From Christensenella sp. UBA1242 (GTDB lineage: Bacteria > Bacillota > Clostridia > Christensenellales > UBA1242), in assembly GCA_002308915.1 (NCBI GenBank), contig DBWI01000021.1, positions 41,280 through 101,961 of the forward strand: DNA of 60,682 bases, read 5' to 3'. Of the stretch, positions 1-8,107 are shown one piece after another. A program made the translations under genes and the position numbers. A model generated the notes under the pieces. That model saw only the letters and a program-made list of their open reading frames with translations, had not been told where the DNA came from and made no database searches. Position 1 is the stretch's first letter. Every line of letters starts with the position of its first letter.

Positions 1-291
1 GATAACACCCCAACACCTAAATTTAATGACACTGCCAAAAAAATGGAAATTGATAATAAGGACTTTACAATATATTATAGTAATGAATGTCCTTATGTAG
101 AGTATGAAGTTAAGGAATTGTCAGATTACGCAAAGGACAAAAATATTAAACTAAACTTTGTAAAAATTGATACTTTAGATAAAGCAAAAAATGCTCCTTG
201 TATATTTAATAACTGGGCAAATTTTTATAAAGGTAAGTTTATTTCTAACACAATATTAAATGCCAATGCATTTGAAAAACTAATTAAATGA
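1..291 (+). CDS. YoaP-like C-terminal domain protein (5' end cut by window)
   Basis: The reading frame is open from the first base, so this is the 3' end of a longer gene rather than a free 82-residue protein starting at 43. The visible part has a YSNECPY segment near its start, an APCIF segment and an FYKGKF segment, the pattern I know from the YoaP domain that follows a GNAT acetyltransferase domain in Bacillota proteins. The domain looks thioredoxin-like. The full gene is therefore probably a GNAT family acetyltransferase, but the catalytic part lies outside the window. A terminator follows the stop directly. Confidence 0.6.
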   Translation, partial: DNTPTPKFNDTAKKMEIDNKDFTIYYSNECPYVEYEVKELSDYAKDKNIKLNFVKIDTLDKAKNAPCIFNNWANFYKGKFISNTILNANAFEKLIK

Positions 292-327
292 AAAATGGTT
301 TAGCAATACGCTAAACCATTTTATTAT
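292..327 (+). terminator. Rho-independent terminator of the YoaP-like gene
   Basis: A 13-bp perfect stem (arms 292-304 and 310-322, loop AATAC) is followed by a T-rich run. It begins at the stop codon of the upstream gene. Confidence 0.85.
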
Positions 328-587
328 TTGCAAAAATTTCCGTACTTGTCTCGTTTTTGGATTTTCCAATTTTGCCAACCAGAATTATCTATTTTTGGTA
401 TTTCAAAAGGAATAACAATACCAAAACATTCGTGTAAAAAAAAAGTACACAACGCTCATTTTTTTTACGAGTGTGCGTACAGTTCTCTTTTGGCGGGCTA
501 TAAAGAATTCGCAACCCTTATAAAAAAATAAAAAAACAGGTGCACTGGGTTGCATAAACAACGAAATTTACCCTGTTTTTTGTTATT
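328..587. other. Gap without a confident gene; ends in a terminator-like hairpin
   Basis: About 260 bases between two genes. A 67-codon plus-strand frame (328-531) lacks a ribosome binding site and resembles nothing I can name, so it is not called. Bases 531-581 form a long imperfect hairpin (arms ACAGG and CCTGT with flanking A and T runs, inner arms GTTG and CAAC) placed right after the stop of the minus-strand gene that ends at 588; it probably terminates that operon. Confidence 0.5.
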
Positions 588-1784
588 TTATTTTACTTCA
601 AGAATATCAAGTACTTCCTTAATTGCTTTCATCGCTTTGTCCATTTGTTCCTTTGTGTGAGTTGCTGTGTAGGAAGTTCTGAGAAGTGCTTGTCCTACTG
701 GTGTTGCTGGAGATACAACTGGATTTACATAAACTCCCCTGTCAAGGAGCATTTTGCAAGCAACAAAAGCTTTTTCATCTTCATAAACATAAATTGGAAT
801 AATTGGTGTTTCGCTGTCAATAATTTTTACACCAAGATTTTTGAGTCCTTGTCTCATATATGCAGAGATATCTCTAAGAGCCTGAACTCTTTCTGGATGT
901 TCCCTTAATATTTTGAGTGATTGTCTTGCACAAGCAACGCTTGCTGGTGTTATGCTTGCACTAAAAATATATGGACGAGATGTGTGTTTTACATAATTAA
1001 CAACTTTTTTTGTTGATGCCATGTAGCCACCAAGAGAAGCAAGTGACTTGCTAAATGTTCCCATGATGATATCAACTTCATCTTCAAGACCAAAATGTTC
1101 TGCAGTTCCTCTGCCGTGTTTACCAAGAACTCCAAGGCCATGAGCATCATCAACCATAACTCTTGCACCATATTTTTTTGCTAGTTTTACAATTTCTGGA
1201 AGCTTGCAAATTTCGCCACTCATTGAAAAAACACCATCTGTAACAATCAAAATACCATTGTTTTCGGGTACAGTTTTCAATTTTTCTTCCAAATCTTCCA
1301 TATTGCTATGTTCGTACCTAAGCATTTTTGCATAGCTAAGTTTGATTGCATCATAAATACTTGCGTGATTTTCTTTGTCGCAAAGTACAACATCATTTCT
1401 GCCACAAATTGCACTAATTATTCCAAGGTTACTTTGGAAACCTGTTGAGAAAGTCATAACTGCTTCTTTGTGCAAAAACTCTGCAAGTTCTTGTTCAAGC
1501 TTTACATGAATGTCTAATGTTCCATTTAAAAATCTTGAACCACTGCAACCTGTGCCATACTTTTTGAGAGCTTCAACACCTGCTTCAATTACACTTTTTT
1601 CTGATGTTAAGCCAAGGTAGTTATTTGAGCCAATCATAATTGTGTCGTGACCTTCCATAATAACTTGTGTGTCTTGACCTGATTTGAGTTCGTGGAAATA
1701 AGGATAAATACCTTTTTCTTGAACTACTTCATACATTTGTTTTTGTTCTGTTTTGCTAAATAAATCCATTTTTCTATTCTCCAT
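588..1784 (-). CDS. spt: Alpha-oxoamine synthase, serine palmitoyltransferase-like
   Basis: PLP-dependent fold-type I enzyme that would condense an amino acid with an acyl thioester. Seen: GSNNYLGL, SGSRFLNGTLDIH, an FSTGFQSN segment, DDAHGLG, and the PLP lysine in GTFSKSLASLGG near residue 245. The family includes Kbl, BioF, HemA and serine palmitoyltransferase (SPT). The N-terminal IYPYFHEL segment and the long FLNGTLD and MGTFSKSLAS stretches resemble Bacteroides SPT more than Kbl or BioF as I remember them. It follows two SDR reductases, the first 2 bp away, which fits synthesis of 3-ketosphinganine and its reduction. About 398 residues, normal for the family. Starts: ATG 1784 has weak spacing; ATG 1769 has a better GGAG 7 nt upstream, so the true start could be either. 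Substrate is inferred. Confidence 0.75.
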   Translation of the reverse strand: MENRKMDLFSKTEQKQMYEVVQEKGIYPYFHELKSGQDTQVIMEGHDTIMIGSNNYLGLTSEKSVIEAGVEALKKYGTGCSGSRFLNGTLDIHVKLEQELAEFLHKEAVMTFSTGFQSNLGIISAICGRNDVVLCDKENHASIYDAIKLSYAKMLRYEHSNMEDLEEKLKTVPENNGILIVTDGVFSMSGEICKLPEIVKLAKKYGARVMVDDAHGLGVLGKHGRGTAEHFGLEDEVDIIMGTFSKSLASLGGYMASTKKVVNYVKHTSRPYIFSASITPASVACARQSLKILREHPERVQALRDISAYMRQGLKNLGVKIIDSETPIIPIYVYEDEKAFVACKMLLDRGVYVNPVVSPATPVGQALLRTSYTATHTKEQMDKAMKAIKEVLDILEVK

Positions 1785-1786
1785 TT

Positions 1787-2584
1787 TTAATACATTTTCC
1801 CAACGATATAGTTTACAAATCGTAGTGGTAATATTTTTGATAATACACATAAGAACTTATATATAAAATCCACTGTTACAACATATGGCGGATTTTTCTT
1901 TTTTATAACCTTATACATAACCTTTGCTACTTTTAATGGAGAATCACCGTTTTGTTCATCTTTCTCCATTTTTTGTACACTCTTGGTTATCTTTTTGCCA
2001 TAAACTTCGTTTTCCACTTCTGTTTTTATTCTTGCTTGAGTGAAACCTGTTTTTGTGTCACCAGGTCTTATGCAAGTAACTTTTATGCCTTGCTTTTTTA
2101 CTTCATTTGCAAGAGCAAGCGAAAATGTTTCTATTGCACTCTTTGTTGCGCTGTAACATGCTTGGAATGGTATTGAGAAAACTGCTGCAACTGATGATGT
2201 GTTCACAATCTTGCCTTTTGATTCTCTTAAGTAAGGCAATATTAATCCACTTGATGATATCACCGCCTTGATATTGATTTCAAAAATCTTGTCTAGGTCT
2301 TCTTTTTTTATGTATTCAATTGCACCACTAATTCCAATACCTGCATTGTTAACAAGAACATCAATTCGCTTTTCTTTTTGATAAACATATTCAAATGCTT
2401 TTGACATTTCATCACGATTACAAACATCACAAACCAAATGTTCAAACTTGTCGCTTTTGAATTCACGATTACTTATTCCATAAACCTTGCAACCTTTTTC
2501 AACCAAGTAGTTTGCTGTAGCTAATCCAATTCCACTACTTGCGCCTGTTATTATTACTACTTTTTGGGGCTTCTCTTTTTTCAT
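1787..2584 (-). CDS. Short-chain dehydrogenase/reductase (possible 3-ketosphinganine reductase)
   Basis: Classical SDR of 265 residues. Seen: the dinucleotide-binding TGASSGIG near residue 14, NNAGIG in mid-protein, a serine-rich NTSSVAA strand, and the catalytic YSATK. A C-terminal hydrophobic, basic segment (FIYKFLCVLSKILPLRF) could sit at the membrane, as in ketosphinganine and hydroxysteroid reductases. It lies between another SDR (10 bp upstream) and the SPT-like gene (2 bp downstream), so all three should be one transcript. The likely job is NAD(P)H reduction of a lipid ketone; the exact substrate is inferred from the neighbours. AAGGT precedes the ATG. Confidence 0.75.
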   Translation of the reverse strand: MKKEKPQKVVIITGASSGIGLATANYLVEKGCKVYGISNREFKSDKFEHLVCDVCNRDEMSKAFEYVYQKEKRIDVLVNNAGIGISGAIEYIKKEDLDKIFEINIKAVISSSGLILPYLRESKGKIVNTSSVAAVFSIPFQACYSATKSAIETFSLALANEVKKQGIKVTCIRPGDTKTGFTQARIKTEVENEVYGKKITKSVQKMEKDEQNGDSPLKVAKVMYKVIKKKNPPYVVTVDFIYKFLCVLSKILPLRFVNYIVGKMY

Positions 2585-2594
2585 AAATTACCTT

Positions 2595-3371
2595 CTATAA
2601 ATACTTGTTTGTGAAATGCAAAACTGTGCTTGTTGGCACCAATCTTGTAACAAAATTTAAAAATTTAATAGATTTCCCTACAATATACATAGGTTTTGTA
2701 TGCTTTTTATTGAAAATTTTGTACATTTTGCCAGTTGCATACTCAATTGTCATTCTTTTGCTTTCTCGCTGTTCAATTTGTTTTGCACTCTTTTCTATTC
2801 TTTGTCCATACTTTTCATTTGTGAGCATTGTCTTTTTTCTGTTCTTTGAAAAGTTTGTTCTAACATCACCTGGGCAAATTGCAACAACATCAATTCCTGA
2901 GTCTTTGAGTTCCATTCTAAGACCATAACTAAGCATACTTACCGCTGCCTTTGATGCTGAATAGTGAGTTCTGAATGGTACTGCATAAAGTGCACATGCT
3001 GAACTAATATTGTAAATTCTGCTACCTTTGTCCATATATTTTATTGCAGCCTTAATACAATTGAGTATTCCAAAGTAGTTTACATCAAACATATTTTTGG
3101 CATCTTGCGTTGGAATAAGTTCTGTTGCACCAAAAACGGCATAGCCAGCACAATTGATTAATACATCAATTTTGCCATACAAATTTCCAATTATATCAAA
3201 TGTGTTTGCAACAAGCTGTTCATCTGCAACATCAACCATAAATGTTGTTTTGTTGTCAAATTCACCAAACTTGTCTAGTCCAATAACAGTGTGTCCATCT
3301 TTTTGATATAGCGCAGTTAATCCTTTGCCAATGCCACTGTTATAACCTGTTATAACAACAACTTTTTTCAT
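2595..3371 (-). CDS. Short-chain dehydrogenase/reductase, first gene of the lipid-like operon
   Basis: A second SDR, 258 residues. Seen: TGYNSGIGKG at the N-terminus, an INCAGYA segment, NISSACALYA and the catalytic YSASK. It is recognisably a paralogue of the next gene: both share the VPFRTHYSASK/IPFQACYSATK context, the PGD segment and a C-terminal hydrophobic stretch. Such a pair may reduce two related ketones or form a heteromer. It is the first gene behind the promoter at 3387-3416. A GAGG lies 4 nt before the ATG. Substrate unknown; ketosphinganine or another acyl ketone is the guess from the SPT-like neighbour. Confidence 0.72.
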   Translation of the reverse strand: MKKVVVITGYNSGIGKGLTALYQKDGHTVIGLDKFGEFDNKTTFMVDVADEQLVANTFDIIGNLYGKIDVLINCAGYAVFGATELIPTQDAKNMFDVNYFGILNCIKAAIKYMDKGSRIYNISSACALYAVPFRTHYSASKAAVSMLSYGLRMELKDSGIDVVAICPGDVRTNFSKNRKKTMLTNEKYGQRIEKSAKQIEQRESKRMTIEYATGKMYKIFNKKHTKPMYIVGKSIKFLNFVTRLVPTSTVLHFTNKYL

Positions 3372-3386
3372 AAAACCTCGGAAAGT

Positions 3387-3416
3387 ATTATATCAATTTT
3401 TATATAACTTTGGCAA
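3387..3416 (-). promoter_or_regulatory. Sigma-A-type promoter of the SDR-SDR-SPT operon
   Basis: Read on the minus strand: TTGCCA (3416-3411), 18-bp spacer, TATAAT (3392-3387), then GAGG and the ATG at 3371. It is divergent from the promoter of the plus-strand gene at 3457. Confidence 0.7.
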
Positions 3417-3421
3417 TAATT

Positions 3422-3449
3422 TTGACAATATATTTTAAATATGTTAAAT
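3422..3449 (+). promoter_or_regulatory. Promoter placed for a leaderless transcript
   Basis: TTGACA (3422-3427), 16-bp spacer, TTAAAT (3444-3449). The ATG at 3457 is 7 nt past the -10 box and has no ribosome binding site, so the transcript should begin at or next to the start codon. Confidence 0.55.
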
Positions 3450-3456
3450 TGTTGGT

Positions 3457-3990
3457 ATGAACTACGAAACAAAGAAATCTATATTAAAACTATGTCAATA
3501 CTTTGAACTTGCAGTTTTTTTGGCAAACTGCATTTTGGAAATTGCACTTGTTTTTGGTGGTGACCAACTTATTGTTTACTACGCAATGTATTACGGCATA
3601 GATATAACATTTATATTAAAAATACTGGTTCCAATAAGGTTTTTGATTGTAACCATTTACTTTGTTTTTATTATGATATATATCAACGAAAAAAGAAAGC
3701 AAACAAAAGAAAGTTTTTATGCAAAAACAAAATTTTTTAAGGTGATGTCTATTGTAAGTTTAATCTTTTGCCCAGAAATTGCAGTGTTTTTGATATTTGT
3801 TGCTTTTACAAAAGACTATGATAAACCACAACAAAATGTACCAAAAATTCAACCAAAAGAAATAAAAGAAAAAGTTAAACTAGACAACGAAAAGAAAAAA
3901 CAAATACAAAAACTTAAGCACGATAAACACACAGGAAAAATATCCAAAGAACTATACGACAAGCGTTATAACGAACTAATGAAAAAATAA
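3457..3990 (+). CDS. Membrane protein with SHOCT-like C-terminus
   Basis: 177 residues. About three hydrophobic segments occupy residues 10-115 (around ELAVFLANCILEIALVF, ILVPIRFLIVTIYFVFIMIYI and VMSIVSLIFCPEIAVFLIFVAF). A charged, Lys-rich linker follows, and the last 30 residues (KLKHDKHTGKISKELYDKRY) match the pattern of the short C-terminal SHOCT motif, a small helical hairpin found at the ends of many membrane proteins. Function unknown. The gene stands alone, with its own promoter and terminator, and has no Shine-Dalgarno sequence. Confidence 0.7.
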   Translation: MNYETKKSILKLCQYFELAVFLANCILEIALVFGGDQLIVYYAMYYGIDITFILKILVPIRFLIVTIYFVFIMIYINEKRKQTKESFYAKTKFFKVMSIVSLIFCPEIAVFLIFVAFTKDYDKPQQNVPKIQPKEIKEKVKLDNEKKKQIQKLKHDKHTGKISKELYDKRYNELMKK

Positions 3991-4014
3991 CTGCAATCGC
4001 AGTTATTTTTTTTG
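3985..4014 (+). terminator. Rho-independent terminator
   Basis: Ten-bp stem AAATAACTGC/GCAGTTATTT with loop AATC, followed by a T run, overlapping the stop codon of the gene ending at 3990. Confidence 0.85.
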
Positions 4015-4021
4015 CTAATTA

Positions 4022-7000
4022 TTATGCTTTTGTGTAGATGTAATATTCTTTACCATCAATCTCGGTTTTTTCTGATTTTGTAAAGTTGCTTGTATCATTA
4101 AGATAAGCATTTGCATTGTTTACATCATCAACAACACTGGCAAGCACTTTAACTGTAGTAGCATTCACAAGTAAATCTGTTATATTATCACATGCTGTCA
4201 CTTCGTTATATATATTTGCACTTTCTATTATTATTTGAGCAAGGTTATCACAATATTGGAATGCATGCGCACCAATGCTTGTAACACTGCTTGGGATTGT
4301 TATGCTTGTTAGGTTGGTACACTCATAAAATGCTTGAATACCAATGCTTGTTACATTGTTTGGAATGACTATTGAAGTTAATTTTGTACATATTGCAAAT
4401 GCAGAATTACCAATTTGGGTTAATTGAGAATTAACTGGAAATTCAATGTTTGTTAAACTACAACAACCGAAGAATACACCATCTTCTATACTTTCCACAC
4501 TACTTGGAATGGTTACACTCGCCAATCTGCTACATCTGTAGAACGCATTATTTTTGATATTAGTTACTCCGTCGAGCAATACAACACTTTGCAACATTGA
4601 AAGATTCTCTAATGCATATTTGCAAACTTCTCCACCACATATTGTTAATGATTTTAAACTTACTGGGAATGAGTATTCTTTAGATTTTTTCCAACCACTA
4701 TCATAATATGTTTGTGTTATTTGAATTGAATAATCATAAGCACTTGACCCAAAAATGTATCCAAGCGGATATAATCTTGTACTTTCGGACATTTCCAAGC
4801 TAGACCCAATAAATGGAATTGTGAGATTCTCTAGCCTAGAACAACCATTAAATACTCCACTTCCCATACTTGTTATTGTTTTTGGAAGTTCAATTGATGT
4901 TAAATTATAACAATTTTTAAATACATCATTATTTATAAAAGTTAACTCAGAATTTTCTACAAATGTTACCGATTGTAATCCTGTACAACCATCAAATGAA
5001 TTTCTCCAAATTTCTTTAATTGAGTTTGCAATAGTAATACTTGTAATATCTGTACAATTTTGGAAGCTGTTTCTATACATTATTGTTACAGAATATATGA
5101 TATCATTTTTTTCAACCCTACTTGGAATTAAAACATCACCAGTTGGTTTATTTGATGTATTTGCCCCAACTTGAACTGTAAAATTCTCATCATCGTAATT
5201 TTGGAATTTTAATGTTGGATACTCATTTGCATTTCTTACACCAACTTCTGTTGTATATTCAATAGTCACATTTCCAACTACTTGATATTGATTTGGATTT
5301 GTTAACCTGTTTGCACTTGTAACCATATAAACTGGTTTGTACCCTTCTTCTGGTGAAGAATATAGTGTTAAAATATCATAATGATAAATGGTATCGCCAG
5401 TTGTCAACTCTTCTCCATTTCTTTTTACGGTAACTTCTGTTGGGAAAGTTATTGTATATGAATTAACTTCCAAACCATCAACTTCTAAAATTAGATTTTC
5501 TGTTATATTAGGTATTGTGTAAACATCATCATTTAAAGTAAGTTCTGTATCATTACATTTTACAGATAAATTACCAATACTATTTACATAACCAGTATCA
5601 ACTACCAATTTGAATGTTAAAGCATCACCATATTTTACACTCTTTGTTTTGAATGATGTTTCATCCAAATTTTGTAAAACATAACCAACTTGTTTTGTTG
5701 GATAAGTTATTGAATATGTGTTTATCTTTAATCCATTAATTGTAATTGTGGTATTTTTGCTTATATTTGGAATTGTGTAAACTCCATCTTCTGCTGTTAG
5801 TACTGTTCCATTTTTCTTAACAACAACTATGCTTTTTGAATATGCAGCATCTATGTCAACCTTAAATGTCAATGTTTCACCATATTCAACATTGTTAACA
5901 TCAAAATCAGTTCCATCTATATTCTGCAAAGTATACCCAATTTGCTCTTCTGGATATGCTATTGTATATACATTTTTTTCTATGCCATCAACTGTAATAT
6001 TCACATTATCATTAACATTTGAAATTGTATATACTCCCCATTTTGGCGTTAATATTTCATCATTATTTTTTACAACAATAACACTTTGTGAACATGAAGC
6101 ATCAACAGAAACTCTAAATTTAAGCGATTTGCCATATTCTATACTTGTAACTGCAAATTCTTCTGTGTTTTTGTCATTTTTTAATTCATAAAAATCTTGT
6201 ATTTCTGGGACTTGTATTGTGTATATATTTTTTACTATTCCATCTATTGTTAAGTTTATGTTTTCTGTGATATTTGGAATTGAATACACACCATTTTCTG
6301 ATATAAGCTCAACATCATTACACAAAATTGTAAAATTATTCTCACTTTGAGTATATGCTTCACCTATTTCAATTTTAAATGAAAGAGTTGTTCCATATTC
6401 AACATTTTTTACTACCAAATCAGTATTATCTAGATTTAATAATTTGTATCCCACTTGCTTTGGTAATGTTACTTTATAAGTGTTTTTTCTAACGCCTTCA
6501 AAAGATAAATTAACATTACTCGTAATATTTGAAATTGTATAAACACCTTCAATATCTTTAAGTATTCTATTATTGTTTCTAACAACAAGTTTGCTTTGAG
6601 TGTATTCTTCATCAATTTCAACCTTGAAAGATATTTCGGTATTTGCCTTTGTTGTTGTTATATCAAAATCTGTGTCATCTATATTTTTTATAGAATATCC
6701 AATTTGCTCATGTGGGTATAAAACAGCAAAATCTGTTTTATCAAAATCTGTTATGATGGTAACATCTCCAGCTGGCATTATAAATTTGTTGTTTATTAAT
6801 TCTATTTCTGTTTCACCTTGTAAACATTGAAGCTGCGTTAATGTGTAAAAATTATTTGGAGAGATTGTTATTGTAACTTCCTCACCTTCTAATGCAGCAC
6901 TTTTATTAACAACAACTGCTCTGCTCTCTATTGGATTCTCTATTGTAATTTGATATTCTCTCTCATAAACTGCAGTATATTTTTGAGGCGTATAATCATT

Positions 7001-7321
7001 AACCTTGATTGTATATGCTGGAGATTTTGAAACAGTTTCATCATCGACATTCCAACAGATAAAACGATAACCACTAATTTTTTTGGCTGTAAGAGTTACT
7101 TCTTCTCCCATTTTGCCCACTATTGTTGTTTCTGTTTCACCTAACACATTGTTTTCTAAGACTATTTTATGAATATCTGATGCTTCTCTTATCAAAAAGA
7201 AAATTAGTATTCCCAAAGTAATAATAAACAACCATTCAAATAATATGACAAAAAAATGGGAAATCCCATTTTTATTTCCAACTTTGTTAAGCCCATTAAA
7301 CTCTTTGTCTGTTTGTGCCAT
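4022..7321 (-). CDS. Large membrane-anchored surface protein: five 84-residue repeats plus BspA-like LRRs
   Basis: 1099 residues. One transmembrane helix at about residues 23-45 would leave a short N-terminus inside and the rest outside. Residues 60-195 look like beta-rich InlB/Listeria-Bacteroides-type modules (YTAVYEREY). Residues about 198-620 hold five repeats of about 84 residues with the consensus YTI-YP--QVGY-L-N-D-T-F----VEYG-TL-FKV-ID--Y--S, ending GVYTI-NI--N--ITIDG---N, and a partial sixth follows. From about residue 700 to the end there are BspA-type leucine-rich repeats (ITSITIANSIKEI, LTSIELPKTITSMG, LTSITIPSSVTSIGAHAF). No LPXTG motif and no cleavable signal peptide is apparent, so anchoring is by the N-terminal helix. 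Adhesion or carbohydrate contact is likely but inferred. The ATG is fixed by an in-frame stop two codons upstream; no clear ribosome binding site. Confidence 0.8.
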   Translation of the reverse strand: MAQTDKEFNGLNKVGNKNGISHFFVILFEWLFIITLGILIFFLIREASDIHKIVLENNVLGETETTIVGKMGEEVTLTAKKISGYRFICWNVDDETVSKSPAYTIKVNDYTPQKYTAVYEREYQITIENPIESRAVVVNKSAALEGEEVTITISPNNFYTLTQLQCLQGETEIELINNKFIMPAGDVTIITDFDKTDFAVLYPHEQIGYSIKNIDDTDFDITTTKANTEISFKVEIDEEYTQSKLVVRNNNRILKDIEGVYTISNITSNVNLSFEGVRKNTYKVTLPKQVGYKLLNLDNTDLVVKNVEYGTTLSFKIEIGEAYTQSENNFTILCNDVELISENGVYSIPNITENINLTIDGIVKNIYTIQVPEIQDFYELKNDKNTEEFAVTSIEYGKSLKFRVSVDASCSQSVIVVKNNDEILTPKWGVYTISNVNDNVNITVDGIEKNVYTIAYPEEQIGYTLQNIDGTDFDVNNVEYGETLTFKVDIDAAYSKSIVVVKKNGTVLTAEDGVYTIPNISKNTTITINGLKINTYSITYPTKQVGYVLQNLDETSFKTKSVKYGDALTFKLVVDTGYVNSIGNLSVKCNDTELTLNDDVYTIPNITENLILEVDGLEVNSYTITFPTEVTVKRNGEELTTGDTIYHYDILTLYSSPEEGYKPVYMVTSANRLTNPNQYQVVGNVTIEYTTEVGVRNANEYPTLKFQNYDDENFTVQVGANTSNKPTGDVLIPSRVEKNDIIYSVTIMYRNSFQNCTDITSITIANSIKEIWRNSFDGCTGLQSVTFVENSELTFINNDVFKNCYNLTSIELPKTITSMGSGVFNGCSRLENLTIPFIGSSLEMSESTRLYPLGYIFGSSAYDYSIQITQTYYDSGWKKSKEYSFPVSLKSLTICGGEVCKYALENLSMLQSVVLLDGVTNIKNNAFYRCSRLASVTIPSSVESIEDGVFFGCCSLTNIEFPVNSQLTQIGNSAFAICTKLTSIVIPNNVTSIGIQAFYECTNLTSITIPSSVTSIGAHAFQYCDNLAQIIIESANIYNEVTACDNITDLLVNATTVKVLASVVDDVNNANAYLNDTSNFTKSEKTEIDGKEYYIYTKA

Positions 7322-7412
7322 TGCTTATTACTAAGTTAATCTCCCTTATATAATACTTAATATATATCTAACATTATTTTAACCAATATGTCAAATTTAT
7401 TAAAACAAATTA

Positions 7413-7440
7413 ACAAAAAACCTTGCATCTGCAAGGTTTC
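7413..7440 (-). terminator. Rho-independent terminator of the SSB-like gene
   Basis: Stem AAACCTTGC/GCAAGGTTT (loop ATCT) followed on the minus strand by a run of T, just downstream of the stop at 7455. Confidence 0.85.
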
Positions 7441-7454
7441 TATAAATCATTATT

Positions 7455-8096
7455 TTATGATAACATTTGGTCTTCTTCTAAGTTATCTTGTTCCGACACT
7501 TTGTTGATTGACACTTCGTATGCTGTTCGTGTGATCACTTCGCCATCATCCAACTTTTTTTGATATTCACGTGATTGAATCCTGCCGACGAGATTGATTT
7601 TTTGACCAATTCCAAGATTTTTTACAAATCTTGCATTTCTACCCCATGCTATGCAAGGTAGATAATCCGACTTGTTATATGCCCTATTCACGGCAACCAG
7701 AACATCACAAATCTCTCTTTTGAATGGCGTTGTTCGATATGTTGGTTCTTTGCAAATAAAGCCCGAAATCTCTATTATATTAGGATTCATTGTTTCGTTA
7801 TATTCAATAATTTCACGGACAAAAACTGTTAGCATAAGTTTGCTTTTTCCATCTTCAATTTTGTTATAACTACGAAATTGACCTTTGATTGCAAGTCTTG
7901 ACCCAACTGACATTTCTTTTGTTAATAACTTATCTGATATTGTTATTGGAATCAAGTCATTCTGCTCAGAAAGTCTTTTGACACTCAATAAAATTTCGTA
8001 AAATGCTTCGCCAAAACTTTCATGGCTGTATTGTGGATTTGATTCAATTGTCCCACACAAAAACACTCTGTTGTTTGATAATAATTCGTACTTCAT
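7455..8096 (-). CDS. SSB-like protein with two predicted OB folds
   Basis: 213 residues. The C-terminal half (about 105-205: ISGFICKEPTYRTT, FLVAVNRAYNK-like strand, LPCIAWGRNARF, GIGQKINLVGRIQSREY) follows the bacterial single-stranded DNA-binding OB fold closely. The N-terminal half (1-105: VFLCGTIESNPQYS, ILLSVKRLSEQND, GSRLAIKGQFRSY) looks like a second, more divergent copy. The tail EEDQMLS is acidic but is not the usual DDDIPF tip that recruits partner proteins. It probably binds single-stranded DNA; whether it is the main SSB cannot be told here. It is 11 bp downstream of the deacetylase gene, with AAGGAG before the ATG. Confidence 0.72.
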   Translation of the reverse strand: MKYELLSNNRVFLCGTIESNPQYSHESFGEAFYEILLSVKRLSEQNDLIPITISDKLLTKEMSVGSRLAIKGQFRSYNKIEDGKSKLMLTVFVREIIEYNETMNPNIIEISGFICKEPTYRTTPFKREICDVLVAVNRAYNKSDYLPCIAWGRNARFVKNLGIGQKINLVGRIQSREYQKKLDDGEVITRTAYEVSINKVSEQDNLEEDQMLS

Positions 8097-8107
8097 AAAA
8101 TTTCTCC

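Noticed and set aside
588..908. Plus-strand frame 645-908 over the SPT-like gene
   Set aside because: Shadow frame on the opposite strand of a well-supported gene; the same holds for the other antisense frames over clpX, clpP, tig, the surface proteins and rpoC.
3985..7440. LPXTG anchoring of the 1099-residue surface protein
   Set aside because: No LPXTG-like motif near the C-terminus; the single N-terminal helix accounts for anchoring.
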